From: Emydura subglobosa
Lineage: Eukaryota > Chordata > Testudines > Chelidae
Assembly (NCBI GenBank): GCA_007922225.1
Contig: ML679971.1
Coordinates: 2,236,611 to 2,300,610 of the forward strand
Reading direction: 5' to 3'
Length of the DNA stretch: 64,000 bases
Shown: in pieces, positions 1-12,470 of the stretch
Numbering within the stretch: the stretch's first letter is position 1
Layout: the number at the start of each line of letters is the position of its first letter
Made by a program: the position numbers and the translations under genes
Notes under the pieces: generated by a model
What the model was told of the DNA's origin: nothing
The model's database searches: none
What the model saw: the letters and a program-made list of their open reading frames with translations, nothing else

Positions 1-440
1 TGCATTAAGCTGTTAATTGGCAAATAACTCGGTCGAAGTCAATATTCACTGTGCTCTTCCATTCACAAGCACATAGGTAAACCTTGTGTACCAATCATAT
101 TCAGCATGTGATGGATGACTAAATTCCTCAAAAGTCATTATCATTCTGTGATTTCAGCAGCATAATGGGATGGGCCTAGAAGAGCTGCCAAACAAGCCCT
201 TTGGCAAAGTCTCACTCAAAATGTACAAAGGTGAAAGGAACTGCAGCAGATGGATTAAGGGCAGGAAAAAAGCACATAGCCCAAGCTTATCAATTGTGGG
301 GGAAAACTGTCCTCCCCCAGCCAAAAAGGCTGATGTGGGACAGGCCCAGTAAAGAATTAAAGATGGTAATGCCAGTCGACATGCCATTTAAGGAAGATAG
401 AGCTTGTCAAACAAACGTATTGCTTTGGATGTGATCACAA
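1..440. other. Intergenic, nothing recognised
   Basis: AT-rich unique-looking sequence. Short open frames on both strands overlap one another and resemble no protein family I know. I see no repeat signature before the CR1 fragment that follows. Confidence 0.5.
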
Positions 441-1435
441 GTTTGGTCAACAGAGAACTATATTGATATAATACACTTAAACTTCTGTAAGTCATTTGAT
501 GTAGTCCGCCAGCTATATAAAATCAATGTAGTCCATACTAAATGGATTAAAAACTGGTTAACAGATCTCCAAAAGTAATTGTAAATGGGGTATCATCATC
601 CAAGGGGGTATTTCTAGTAGGGTCCTATAGGGATCTGTTCTAAGCCCAGTGTTATTCTATATCAATATCAATGATCTGGAAAAAAATAATCATTGCTGTT
701 AAAATTTGCAGATGACACTAACGTGGTGGGGTAGTAGATAATAATGGGAACAAGGTAGTTCTAAGGACAGCTTGTTAAGTTGGCTCAGGTAAACAGTATG
801 CATTTCACTGCAGCCAAATGCAAGGTGAATATGTCACATTTATAAGCTGGGAGACTGTATCCTACAAAGTAAAGACTGTGACAAGGACTTAGGGGTCATG
901 GGAGATAACCAGTCACATATGATCTACCAGTGCAATGCTGTAGTTAGGAAGGCAAATGTGATCCTGGATGTATAAGCAGGGGAATATCAAGTAAGAGTAG
1001 GGAGGTGGTATTACCTCTGTATACAGGGAGAGACTAAAGAAGCTCAATCTATTTAGTTTATCCAAGAAAAGCTTAAGAGGAGGTAACTTGATCATAGTCT
1101 ATAGGAACCTAAGGGGAAGAGATTTCTGATAGTAGACAGCTCTGTAATCTAGCAGAAAAAAGGCAAAATAAGATCCAATGATTGGAAGCTGAAACTAAAC
1201 AAATTCAGCTTAGAAATAATACGCAAAATGTTATTCATTGGAACAACTTACTGGGGATGTGGTGGATTCTCCAGCATGAGTTGAAGTTTTTAAAAACAAG
1301 AGTAAATATCTTATGCTATTGCTCAAACAGAAGTTAGGAGGCTGGTGAGCAGGTTGTTTGGCCTGTGTTATGCAGGAGGTCAGACTAGATGACTGTGATG
1401 GTTCCTTCTGGCCTTGAAAATCTGTGAAAGGGAAA
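441..1435 (+). mobile_element. CR1 LINE fragment (3' part)
   Basis: Broken reverse-transcriptase coding sequence is readable on the + strand. It includes the region equivalent to 'VLGPVLFxIxINDL' near 630-680 and the FADDT-like motif (tttgcagatgacact) near 707-721. It ends in the usual CR1 3' UTR, with 'tatgcaggaggtcagactagatga' near 1370-1392 and 'tctggccttgaaaatctgtg' near 1408. Many stops and frameshifts show it is an old dead copy, 5'-truncated as is usual for CR1. It has no intact ORF. Confidence 0.85.
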
Positions 1436-1449
1436 AAACCTAATATAGG

Positions 1450-1582
1450 GCCCAATTCAGCAAGGTGAAGTGACATGCTTGTGGTCACTCAACATATCCA
1501 TGGCTGAGCTAAGAAAAGAGCCCATCTCTCCTGACACCCAGTCCAGTACCTTATCCACTAGACCATGCTGCCTCTCATGAAA
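1450..1582 (-). mobile_element. MIR-type SINE remnant
   Basis: Reads on the minus strand as the MIR start 'gaggcagcatggtctagtgg' (1580 back to about 1555), followed by a diverged MIR body with 'ggtgtcaggagagatgggc' and the 'tggctgag...gtgaccacaagcatgtcac' core. Ancient and diverged. Confidence 0.6.
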
Positions 1583-2168
1583 TGAGCATCTTGATCTTGT
1601 TTGGGTAGGTAAGGGGAGGCCAATGAAGGGACTGAAATATTTAACACTGTGTTTCACAGACAGCATTTCATTTATTGTGAAATCCCAAATGCAGCATTTT
1701 TAGGAGGCAGGAGAGCAGCTCAGTTCTGAAATGTAAAAATATCATTAAAAATAGGAGAGTTGACTGAGCCACAATACTACGCAATATTCATGTGGTCTTT
1801 CAGCAATAGCACTTTATCTACAGTTTAATGTTGTTGTGCATTTACGGACTAATCTAGATTATCTGTTGACAGCAAAGGGCACCGTCAAGGATTACGCTTC
1901 TGGACAGCCCTACCTGAGTGTCATTACATTTCAGAATTTCTTGGTAGAAGGTCTATTTAATTTAGGGATGTGTACAAATATATAAATGAAATGGTTACAC
2001 GTGTGATGTGTGGAGGAATAAAGTGAATTGATGGGGCATCTAAGCCCCAGACTGGAAAGAACTGGGTTAAGGGCAGCCAGAGAGCTCAATTAGCCTATTC
2101 TGTGGCACCTGGAGGGGAGACAGGTAATTAAGGATTCGACCCAGTTGGAAGAACCAGACTGGTGGTTC

Positions 2169-2486
2169 CTATAAAGCAGGGGTGGGCAAACTCTTTGGCC
2201 TGAGGGCCACATCTGGATGTAGAAATTGTATTGTGGGCCATTAATGCTCTGAGAGCGGCTCCAGTCAGGGCCCTGATGGGCCCACATGGGGGAGAAGGGC
2301 AGGGGGATGGTGCGGGGCTGGGAGGGGGAGCGGCCGCTGCTGCGCCTCACAGCTTGTTCCGCAACCTTTTCGGGGACTGCCTGAATGGAGCTTGCGGACT
2401 GCTGCTTGAGCTAGAGAGCCTGATGAAAAGCTCAGACAGGCCATATGAGGCCTGTGGGCCAAATTTTGCCCACCCCTGCTATAAAG
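2169..2486. mobile_element. Non-autonomous hAT element with perfect 8-bp TSD
   Basis: The element (2177-2478, 302 bp) starts CAGGGGTGGGCAAACT and ends with the inverted form (aattttgcccacccctg). It is bordered by a perfect 8-bp direct repeat CTATAAAG at 2169-2176 and 2479-2486. An 8-bp duplication and CAGGGG termini are typical of the hAT superfamily. The GC-rich interior encodes no transposase, so it must have moved in trans. Confidence 0.9.
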
Positions 2487-3445
2487 GAAGGGCTGCAGGG
2501 CCATGGTTGTAGGATGCCAGGGAAGAATGGAGTGAGTGAGGAACCACAGAAGGGCTTATAGGAAGGAGCACATACCCTGGGACTGTCCCTGCAGGAAAAG
2601 AGCAGCTGGGGAGGTGGCACTTTGTAAGAGAGTGAGGAAGAAATCTGCAGAGCCTAGAGGGGGCAGAAGCGTCTGTGGAGGATTGAGCCCCGGAAGGGTG
2701 ACAGAGTTTTTGTTCCTTTGAGTTTGGACATTGTTACCTTGGAAGGGGTAAGACTTTCAGTGTGCCCCTGCCCGAGGGCCAAGTCTCTGCACAGGCCACT
2801 GACATCTGGAGAAGGAGGGTGAGGCAGAGGGGCTGCAATGTCAGGCCTTGCCTTGAGAAGGTGCTCCAGGATGGTGAGTCTATGACAGGTGGCCATCGGT
2901 CCACTTTAAAATATTCTGTGAAATTTTGTGCTTCATCCAATAAAAAGCCCATTGTATAGCCTTGTATGTAACTAGGCTCGGCAGATTTTTTCATTTATTA
3001 GTCATTGATATACATCCATATATCAGTGTTTGGTTTTAAGCATTTTTTATCAATCCCAGTTTTCACAGTTGTAGGAAGTTATGGGGGTGTGTGGGGAGAT
3101 GGTAATTATTTAATTGCATCAGATGTTGAGATTCAGGACGTTTAAAAAGCATTAACTGTTAAAACATCACATTTCAAAATAGACAAGGTAAATAGCCTTA
3201 AATCAAATGCTAAATTCTGAAGCAGCCTTTTTGCTTATTTTGCCTGTCTGTGAACTTTGATTATCTGTGGTAATCTATTTTTGTCAGTCTGTGTGTGTGT
3301 ATCGTGAAATTGACATTTACCTATAAAAATCTAGTCGTTCCAGGTCTATAGATAACAAATGCTTATGGCCTATGATAGACTGTGCTATGGATTGGCTAAT
3401 TATTTCACTCTGGCTTTGTTAAGGGGTGAGGCTAATTGAGGCTCT
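2487..3445. other. Intergenic, nothing recognised
   Basis: Unique-looking sequence after the hAT element, GC-rich at first and AT-rich later. The small open reading frames have no family resemblance. A weak TG-rich run lies near 3285-3300. Confidence 0.4.
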
Positions 3446-4510
3446 TTACAGTGTATTGTACTGCAAGAATAGTACCAGATCCAGGACAGACACCTGCAGG
3501 ACCCCATTAGATACACCCTCCCAGTTTGAGAGTAAACCACTGATAACTACTCTTTGAGGACAGCCTTTCAACCAGTTGTGTACCCATCTCATAGTAATTT
3601 CATCTAGACCACAGTTCTCTGGTTTGCTTTTGAGAGTGTCATGTGGGACCATGTCAAAAGCCTTTTTAAAATCAAGATATATCAAGTCTGCTCCTCCAAC
3701 CATCCATGAGGCTAGTAACCCTGTCCAAGAAAAGAATTAGGTTGGTTTGGCTTGATTTATTCTTGACAACTCTATGATGGCTATTCCTTATAGGACTATT
3801 ATCTTCTAGGTGCTCACACATTAATTGCCTAATAATTTGTTCTAATATCTTTCTAGGTATTGAAGTTAGGCTGACTGGGTTATAATTCCATGTGTCCTCT
3901 TTGTTTCCCTTCATAAAGGGAAGTAAAATGTTTCCCCTTCCCCACTCCTCTGGAACCTCATTTGTTTTCTATGAGTCTTCAAATATAGTTGCTAAAGGTT
4001 CTGAGACTGCTTCCACTAGTTCCTAAATATCCTAGATGAATTCCCCTGGATTGCATTCCTGCATCCTTGTTCCTGATAATTGTGTTGAGTATCTGGTCAG
4101 CACCAACTATTTTATTGAAGACAGAAGGAAAATAGGCATTAAATACCTCTCCCTTCTTGACGTCATCAGTTGATAGCTCACTTTGCCTACTAAGCAGAGG
4201 ACCTGCACGTTCCTGTTTTTTTTCTTGCTCCTAATGTATTTTAAAATATCTTACTGCCTTTTATGCCCCTTGCTAGTTGTAATTCATTTTCTGCCTTAGC
4301 CTTTCTGATTTTGTCCCTATAAGCTTGTACTATTCTTTTATGCTCCTCCTCATCAATTTTTCCACGTTTCCACTTTTTGTAGGATTCCTTTTTGATTTTC
4401 AGTTCATAAAAGAGCTCCTGGTGGAGCCATGTTGGCCTCTTACTAGTCTTTCCGTTGCATCAGGATAGTTTGCTGTTGTACATTGTGCTCTGCAAGCTCA
4501 TTTACCTTTG
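3446..4510 (-). mobile_element. CR1 LINE fragment (reverse transcriptase, minus strand)
   Basis: Minus-strand translation shows CR1 reverse-transcriptase blocks. At 3914-3672 there is 'NPVSLTSIPRKILEQIIRQ', and at 3700-3446 'LIYLDFKKAFDMVPH' followed by 'GVLQVSVLDL'. Upstream coding (3915-4510 on + coordinates) is recognisable but frameshifted. The copy lacks its 3' UTR, ending inside the palm domain, so it has lost its 3' part by deletion or rearrangement. Not functional. Confidence 0.85.
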
Positions 4511-5365
4511 TCCATCAATTGAACAAAGGAATTGATATGCCCCAGCTCCCTCGTTCTAAGTGAGGTCTCTGCACACACAATCCACATGCAGTTTTAGATA
4601 AAAACAAGTTTGACTACAGCAAGATTTTAAGTGATTATTAATCTCTTGATTTATATTATTCTGATTTATAATGAGTCAAGGAGTTGGTCACAATCAACTA
4701 AAAGGTAACTCGCATCCTAAACTAAGATTAATATTTCAGTAGTTTATCAGTCTGTCGTGTCAGCTTATCACAGAGCCTGGCTGCAATGCCTCTAGCAACC
4801 AGCACCTTCCCCCCTGCCCCACCGTGTTTTTCCTCTTCTATCTTACACAGAGACTTTCAACTTGTCTACTTCTGGACTTCAGTACACGTGTATGCATTAT
4901 ATATCAATAATATAACACCTTTTTCCCCTTCCTGAACAATACTTCCAGTCATTTGTTTTGTTCCCCATATTCCTCACATTTGTGTATAGAAATCCAAGAC
5001 ATCAAGCAGATTCCCCACTATATATGTGTAAACACCAAGGAAGGAGGAGAATTTGGTTAGAGTAGCACAAAAGGATGTAACCAGGACTAATGAGGAAATT
5101 TGTTTTTAAAAAAACAGAATTTAAGTTCAACATCAAGAAAAGCTTCCTAATAATAGCTCAGATACTCAGCTGTCCTACTTACAATTTGTGTCAGTCCAAC
5201 AAACCAGAGACAAATTGTCTCAAAGTTTAGAGCTATTTAGGTGGAGTACAGGTTTGGGTTTGTTTCTGGTACCAATCGGTAACCACGCTCTGATTAAGCT
5301 CCCTCTGATATCTGAAGAAATCAATCTCCAAACTTACACAGACACAGGTAAATTTTAATAGATTC
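4511..5365. other. Intergenic, nothing recognised
   Basis: AT-rich sequence without a recognisable gene or repeat. Near 5040-5170 there are scattered diverged stretches that could be an old repeat, but I cannot assign them. Confidence 0.35.
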
Positions 5366-5600
5366 ATATTCATAGATTCTGAGGCCAGAAAGGATCACTG
5401 TGCTCATCTAGTCTGACCTGTATATCATGGGCTCCTAAGTCACACAGGTGTGGCCTAACTTTCAGTATAACTTAAGTTCACTTAGGTCACTCTAGCACAT
5501 AGGCAAATTTTGCCCCATATCCTTGTACTGTCTGAGCACCTGTCTAGTATTTAAAAATTGAGACAAAACCTTTCATTTCATCCTATAGGAGAAATAGCTT
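5366..5600 (-). mobile_element. CR1 3' end, minus strand
   Basis: The + strand shows 'attcatagattctgaggcc' and then 'aggatcactgtgctcatctagtctgacctg', which is the reverse complement of a CR1 3' tail (attcatag is the terminal CR1 octamer family). Only the last 200 bp or so of the element is present. Confidence 0.8.
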
Positions 5601-6830
5601 GATTAGTTCCACTGGGAGAAGGTAGTGGCTGGATTTGTGTGTGTAAAGAATTTATCAAGGGGAAGCTGAATCAAAGGAATTTTTTCCACGACTCTTCTTT
5701 CATCATTAGCAGCCCTAAGACAAATGCCTTTGAACTGATATGCTCGAAAACTCAACCAAAGTCACTTTCAATGAATCAGAAGTTATAACCACTCTGCCTA
5801 TAGAGTACCTGTAAATATGTTCACTGCATGAATCTCATATGCAAATTAAGGAGCTGTTCTGCTAACAACCATGCCGATTAAGTGTGTGCTGTACAGCAAG
5901 ATGATTTCGGGGCTATTCTTTCACTCCCCTCCACAGCGAACTTTGACTTGCATTCAGCTTATGTTATTCCTTCTATTAATTGTCACCCTCATGTCACCAT
6001 CAGTTAAACGGTAAAGACTTATGACACTTGCACTGTACTATTCTATAGTATCTTCTATCCAATGATTTGGAAGGGGTTTAAAAATGTTAATGGAGTAAAC
6101 CTCACAACTACACTATTTTCCTTTTACAAAAGGGAAAACTGAGGTTGAGTGATGATAAGACATTGTGACTAACATTTTACACCCATTTTGCACTGGAATA
6201 CTTGACAGTACAAGGTGCAAACCAGTGAGAAACTGGGCCAAATTCAAACCTAGTGTAGGCCAATGCAACACCACTGACAGGTCTAAATTTGGTCTATTCT
6301 AGGTGGCAAATAACACCCTCAGTACATATTGCATGCAAATCGCATTTGCACATATCACAGATATGATAGGCACTAATATTAATTGGAATGTGCTTACAAC
6401 CCAAAGCAGTAATGTAGCATGAAGCAGGGTGGGAAAAATGGTAATGCAATATGAAAAGGTTAATTCACTCTGCAAGTACAAAGCATATTACAGCTACTTA
6501 TTTCAATGGTGTGAGAAGACAGATGCTAATACTACAGGATGGAGGATGAACCAGAACAAAAGGTGCTAACATGGTATCAAAACTGCCATTTTGCTATGAA
6601 AGAGAATAAAATATATTAGTATCATCCATGACATGGAGTTTAGCAACATGAACCTGCTCAATTTAAACTGGTGAGGTGATAGTATTTCTGATATTTAAAT
6701 GGGAGCAGGCTGCACCCCAGATTATTTGTATCATGGTGGTGCCTAGAAATCTCAGACAGCAATTGGGGAGGCCTCCATGGTGTTAGGTGCTGTAATACAA
6801 ATAACTTTCATAATGAAGGGCATATCTGTT
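5601..6830. other. Intergenic; short MIR-like remnant only
   Basis: Mostly unique AT-rich sequence. Around 6115-6180 the stretch 'ttttacaaaagggaaaactgaggttgag' resembles the MIR 3' core in minus orientation. No coding evidence. Confidence 0.35.
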
Positions 6831-6985
6831 ACCCTGTTTGCCGGAAGCTGGGAATGGCCAACAGGATGGATCACTTAGTCACTTACCTGTTCTGTTCATT
6901 CCCTTTGAAGCATCCGGCATTGGCCACTGTCAGAAGACAGGATACTGGGCTACATGTGTGATCCAGTGTAGCTGTTATGTTCTGT
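6831..6985 (+). mobile_element. CR1-family 3' tail
   Basis: Contains 'tgccggaagctgggaatgg', 'acctgttctgttcattccct', 'catccggcattggccactgt' and 'aagacaggatactgggcta'. The same consensus occurs at 45,110-45,285 and, reversed, at 49,085-49,260. This is the 3' UTR of a CR1 subfamily ending in ttcttatgtt. Confidence 0.8.
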
Positions 6986-7661
6986 TTTCGGGATAGGTTC
7001 ATTTTTGCCTAAATTTCTGACTCACTTGAAAACTAAACCATCCATGGACTTCCAAAATATCACAGACTACAAGTGAAACTCAAAACAGTTTAACTTTCCT
7101 CTAAAATAAAATGTATGGGGTGGCAGGGTAGGGAAGGAGCAGGGATTTCAAATCTAATGAAATACTATTGTTTATCTAAAGGTTTGATTCTCTTCCTAAG
7201 AGGTCAGATACCTAGGCTCGATCAATTTATTAGTCAAAGATTAATCTGCACTGTACAGAAAGGTAAGGGTTAATACATCAGCAGGTGGGGGAAGTGGTCC
7301 TGCAGCCCAGTTGGTTCTCACTTTCTTCAGAAACGACTCTTCTATGTATCACCGGTGTTTATGAAAAATAAGACAAAATTCCATTGTCAGGGCCCATTGA
7401 CAAATAGTGTTAAGCTAAAGCCATCTGTTAGTAAGTCATCTTATCGAAGAAAACACCAGTACCAACAAATATTCCCTTCCTTGGTTTCCATTTTCTAAGG
7501 TCAGAGCCAGAGGACACACACAATCCATCATTTGATGACACACTGAAATTTAGCCTGTTTACAAAGGATGATAAATACAAAGCATTATGGGACTTTGTTG
7601 ATGAACCAAAGGATTATGGGAGTCTGGTACTTCTGCTAACACTATATACTGAAAAACTCCA

Positions 7662-7850
7662 GAAGGGTGGCTGTGTTAGTCTGTATACAGCACAAACAAC
7701 GAGAGTCCTGTAGCACTTTAAAGACTAACACATTTAATTTCTGCAGGCATAAGCTTTTGTGGACTGTAACCCAAGTGTAACCCAATGCCTGCAGAAATTA
7801 AATTTGTTAGTCTTTAAAGTGCTACAGGACTCTCGTTGGTTTTGCTATAT
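7662..7850. repeat. SINE tail folded into a 52-bp near-perfect inverted repeat
   Basis: The left half is a SINE-type sequence on the + strand (ggctgtgttagtctgtatac, then cactttaaagactaac, then gcataagcttttgtgg). The segment 7697-7748 is then repeated in inverse orientation at 7787-7838 with 51 of 52 bases complementary, separated by a 38-bp loop. The arms extend about 10 bp further outwards with mismatches. The second copy has no SINE body of its own, so it looks like a fold-back copy rather than a separate insertion. Confidence 0.85.
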
Positions 7851-8014
7851 ACTGAAGTTAATTTAACTTTGTACAGAGGCTTCCCTTTAACTGGGAAAAC
7901 ACTTTTTGTCCTTGAGAAATAGGAAATGAATTCCCTTCTTTAAAAAGGAAGTTTTAAAATTCTAGGAAATGTTGCCAGCTGAAAGCTGTTTTGTGAATGC
8001 TGTGTACAACAGTA

Positions 8015-8239
8015 ATGTAAGACAGCGGTTCCCAAACTTTTCTCTGCCGTGGCACATCTCGATACCTTTAATTATTTCAAGGCACACCACCATATAGTGT
8101 CCAAATGAACTCATGAATATTCATGAGCCAATTCTGAACTCTTCAAGTGGTTTTTCAAAGATTTCCAATGCACACCTGCTCAGGCCTGATGGCACAGCAG
8201 GGTGCCGTGGCAGGCAGGTTGGGAAACACGGGTGTAAGA
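8015..8239. mobile_element. Short non-autonomous hAT element
   Basis: The element (8023-8231) begins CAGCGGTTCCCAAACTTTT and ends ggttgggaaacacgg, the inverted counterpart. The flanks atgtaaga (8015-8022) and gtgtaaga (8232-8239) match at 7 of 8 positions and form an 8-bp target duplication. No coding capacity; Charlie-like termini. Confidence 0.8.
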
Positions 8240-10453
8240 GGTTCAGAAAAACCTCAAAGCATGAGGTTTGCAAAGCCCAGTGCTAATATAATATCGCAGC
8301 ACTCAGAGGTCACAACATTTGCTGGAGAATAACAGCCTCTATGTTGCCACCCAGCTGGTGGGGGAGGGTGTTTGTGGAGGAGGGGGAGAGGCTTTCGAGG
8401 GGGCACAAATGCACCCTGATGGAGTTCTGGTTGGGGACTGGGCAGGTTCAGAGCAGTGGTGGAAGTGGTAATTCTCATTCCTTATCTCAGTCTGGTGCAC
8501 AGGCACCCACCTTTGAGGGTATTGCAACCGCCCCTGGAGGGAGCCTTTGCTGTGCGGGGCTGGGGAGGAAATGTATTTTATATTCAGATAATCCAGTCTG
8601 AATCCAGATTAGTGGAGAATCTGAATACCTTGCTAGTAACGTAACAAGGGTCTTTTATTAAATACATAGTTAACATATATCTGTATTAAAATGCTCTGTA
8701 TGTATCAGTCTAACCTAAAAATCAACTACCTTTTCAAACTGTCAGCTCCTACAACCGGGAGGGGGAATCTGTTCATTCTCAGTGCTATAGTAACAGCTCA
8801 CCTCCTGTCTTCTAATATTGTTAACAAAATCTTATTTATATTTTATACCAGAATTATTTTAACGGCTTTCTAGAAGTCTTAACAGGTCTCCTTTGATACA
8901 AGACGATCTAACCTCTATATCCGCTGTATTATTTAAATTACTACTTAGAGGAATGTGTTACTTTAATTTTCTTTTTGCTCTTGTTGTACTACATAATTTC
9001 TTCTTTCATCTATACACTCGACCATTATTAGTCATGACAACATAAGATTGAGGGGCTACGTGTTTTTGTTACAGTGGATTTCTGAGCCAAGTTTCCATCA
9101 TTTGATTTCAAATATGGTAGTTTATGCAATCCTCTATCAATTCTTTTTATAGGAACTTCACTGATATGTATATGTTCCTTGTTCTTCTTGAGAAAACATA
9201 GGCAAACTGTTTGACCTTCTCTGTTAAATAACTGTGCAGGTGACAAACTTCTTGTAATGGTGATGTGCTATAAATTAATGGCAAATATAAATCAGTATTC
9301 ATTTGTTATTATTCTTATTGTTATTCTGATTGTTATTCTTAACACCATTTTCAATTAGCCCATTAGATTGTGGATACCCTGGACTTGACTGTAATATGTT
9401 TGAAATCATATGCTATGACAAAACCTTTAAAATCTTATAATAGAACTGTTTCTAGGCCTGGTTTGGATGCATCTGAAGCCAATTTTATAAGTCAGTTACT
9501 ATCAAATATTTTCAATACTGGAGTTGTATTTATTGTTGTTGACAGTCCCACTTAGATTTATTTTTACAAAGTACAGTCCTTAAATTTCTGTTTCTGCTAG
9601 GTTAGGTATGTATTTTTCTACAAAACTAACCATACTCCAAAATTTGTGTAATTCCTCCTTTATCTGTTGGGTAAGCAATAATTATCAATGGCTTGTATTG
9701 GTAGTGGATCAATCTATATTCCCTGACTGGCCAGTTTCTTCTCATGGAAATAATTCCTGAACTAATTCTGGCTCTCTAAATTTCCACTTCGTTGTAAGTT
9801 TCAAGGAAACAGCTTCCCTACCTTCCACCCCCAATGAAAAGGTGTTAAAAGCTACATGGGCCTAAGGGGCTCTAGAGATTCTAGCAGCAGCATGGCCCAT
9901 CTGCTGCTTTGAGACCCTTCATCCCTCCAGTGACCTTCATCAGACTTACAAAAATGTGTTCGTGGTCATCTTGTTTTTGCTTTTGCTTTTTTCACCCATT
10001 CAGGCATAACCTCTCAAACTATCTGAGGCTGGGAAAATTAGAAGAGGATCCAAGAATAATCAGGCTCCAGAAAACATTATTATAACTTTCCAATGTTTCC
10101 TCGATCCTCGGGCCCATTTTGTTGTCTTCATTAGCACAAAAATAAACCAGGCAGCTTGATTTTTTTCCACCTGACTGAGAAGTAGGAAAAGGAGAGAGGA
10201 GTTTACAAAGCATTCCCTGCTGGTTGTAAAATAGACAAAATAACCAGGTTGGATTTTTGACACGGGAGGAAACAAAGGGACAAAGCAAGAAACAAAATTA
10301 AATTCCTTTTTAGGATGCGATTTGGTCATTATTTACAATTCTTTATTGCATCAAGTCTCTGCTGTGATTCTGAGATTGAATTTGTTTCAAGAGGTATAGG
10401 TTCAGCTTGTGACCTTGTTAAATCAGGTAGCCTAACTGGCCACATGGGGATTG
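8240..10453. other. Intergenic, no gene recognised
   Basis: AT-rich unique-looking DNA. A GC-richer patch lies at 8,340-8,570, and its overlapping open frames on both strands are not credible proteins. 8,640-9,800 is strongly AT-rich with many stops. Confidence 0.35.
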
Positions 10454-10781
10454 CTCTAGAACGGTGGTCCCCAAACTTTTTTGGTCACCCCCCCACCCAG
10501 TCCATTCCTCCCCAGGAGCTGCAGTCAAGAACTGGGGCTGGGGGCGGGGCCAATGCTGCAGTCAGGGGCCGCAGTCGGGAAGCTGGGGCCTATGTCTGCG
10601 GCCGGGGCCATGAGCTGGGGCTAAGACTGGGGGCAGGGTTGGAGCAGAGCTGGCAGCAGAGCGGGCCTGGATGGTGCTCCCTCCCTACTCCTGTGGGCCC
10701 TGGCCCAAGGTGCGCCCCCAAATGTTCCTCTGTGCCCCTCTACAGGCACACCCCACAGTCTGGGGGACCACTGCTCTAGCA
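10454..10781. mobile_element. Non-autonomous hAT element (GC-rich)
   Basis: The element (10462-10773) has ends CGGTGGTCCCCAAACTTTT and ctgggggaccactg, an inverted pair. The 8-bp flanks CTCTAGAA (10454-10461) and CTCTAGCA (10774-10781) differ at one base. It belongs to the same family as the elements at 48,411 and 59,323 (CAGTGGTCCCCAAACTGT ends). The GC-rich interior is non-coding. Confidence 0.85.
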
Positions 10782-11179
10782 AAACCAACCCTCTCACTCT
10801 CCCCTGTGCAAGAGGTGTGTTTTTTGGTGTGCTGATGCACGCTAGCTATCCCTGTCTTTGCTTCTGTGCATCTCCTCTTCCCTCCCACTCCACTCTAATT
10901 TGTGCTGAGTCAAACTGGCCTAGTATTGGGTGGACAGCAAAGGTGATGTAAATTTCCCTTCCCACCTGTAGCTGCATTGAGCAATCCCCTGGCACAGCTG
11001 AGAAGTTAGCCCTTTTACACAGTAATTAAAAGCCAGTAAACACAGAAACAAAAAAAATCATGCAACTACTTCATGGTTACAAATCACCTACTATGGGGCA
11101 CTACTACTCTGCTCTTACACTCTTGTATAGAAACCAGCTCCTTATAGGTACTATAGACATCCATGTGACTGAACAAGGT

Positions 11180-11690
11180 GTCTGTAACCAGCGTTGCACT
11201 CACCTCTCTTGCGCCTCCTGCTGGTTAATCTGGGGAATGGCTTCATTGGTCCCAGCACTCCCACGCGGTTGTGTCTCGTCCACTGTTACTTCTCCGCCTT
11301 AGAATCCATGTCTCTCCCAAGCCCGCGGTGTCCGCTTCATGACACAATCTGTGCTCTCCCCACTTCCGGGAGGTTCTGCAGTTCCAGTCTAGCCACTTCC
11401 TCCAATGGCAGCTGCAGTCCACTGTCTGGCCCTTACATCAGGGATCTCAACTGCTCCTTCTCCAGAGCCAGCCACTGCTTTGTCTGAGGCACTGACCTCC
11501 CTCAGCCTGCAGGGCAGCCAGCCTTTCCTCCCAGAGGTCCTGTGAGTGACTGCCCCTCCTGCTCTCTACTGGCTATCTATATAGGGCCTCCTCAGCTCTG
11601 ATTGGCTGTTCCTAGCGCAGCCTCCCTAAGGCTTTATTAACCCTTTCCAGGCTAGTGTGGGGCAGCCACCCCACCACAGTGTCCAACAAA
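11180..11690 (-). mobile_element. Unclassified repeat, LTR-like on the minus strand
   Basis: GC-rich block unlike its AT-rich surroundings. On the minus strand it reads from TGTTGGACACTGTGG (11690) through an aataaag near 11,635, then TATATAG near 11,577, and ends near tgtaaccagcgttgc. TG...CA-type borders and a TATA-like motif suggest an LTR or other retroelement promoter. No target duplication was seen, so the class is uncertain. It may instead be an unrelated moderately repeated sequence. Confidence 0.35.
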
Positions 11691-11929
11691 AAAAATCTCC
11701 GTGTCACAAAGCATGCGTGGCCTGTTGAAAAGCAGGGGACAGATGGATACACACACAGTCATCACAGCTGGAATGTTTCGTGCAACAAGTGGCTTTTTCT
11801 GGCAGAAACATTCATTAAAGAGCATGATGGAGCTCCTATTTGTGTTCCGGGAAGTACTAAAGGCCCCTCCCCCAGCCTAAAGGGAGGAGTCACTGGACCC
11901 GGGATTCAACTGATTTCGGGGAACAACTA

Positions 11930-12470
11930 ATGAAAAACAGGAACAGGTGTGGGGGTCAAAGGGTCAAACGGAGGAAACTGGAAGGGAACACCGAGCAGAG
12001 AACCCCAGACAGCACCACTGCTCCTTGAAGGTGTCTAGGGAGCCAGCGGACGCTGCCCAGAGGAACTCTGCCTGGATGCGTGAATGGATAGAGGAACGGA
12101 AATAGGCTCCACAGTTGGAGAGCAACCCCCCACCCCAGCCAACCTCCTCTCCCTAGTGTTATAGATGGCCACTTTGGCCTGCGCTAGGAGGAGGTTGATG
12201 AGGAGGTCCCGCAACTTTGTGGGGCCACGGATGAGGTGTGCATAGAAGAACAAGTGCGGGGAAAAGTGCAGCCAGAACCTCAGCAAGAGGAGCCGGACCA
12301 GGGGCTGCAGCCTGGCGCACTCTAAGTAGACATGCACCACGGTCTCCTTCACGCCACAGAAGGGGCAGGTGTCGGGGTGATGGTGGGGCCAGCCTGGAGG
12401 CACATGCCTGCCCCAAAAGCACAAGTTTGGATGCCAGTCACAGTAAGGGCTAAGAATGCTGCAGAGCTAG
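11930..12470 (-). mobile_element. Tx1/L1-like LINE fragment, C-terminal ORF2
   Basis: A minus-strand frame (12424 down to 12035) carries a zinc-knuckle-like C-terminus: CPFCGVKETVVHVYLEC, then ARLQPLVRLL and 'RGPTKLRDLLINLLLAQAK'. This C-x2-C...H...C arrangement followed by a hydrophobic tail is what I associate with the C-terminal end of Tx1-like non-LTR retrotransposon proteins. The fragment is 5'-truncated, and the reading frame drifts after 'TRERRLAG'. Confidence is moderate for the clade and higher for 'non-LTR retrotransposon'. Confidence 0.65.
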
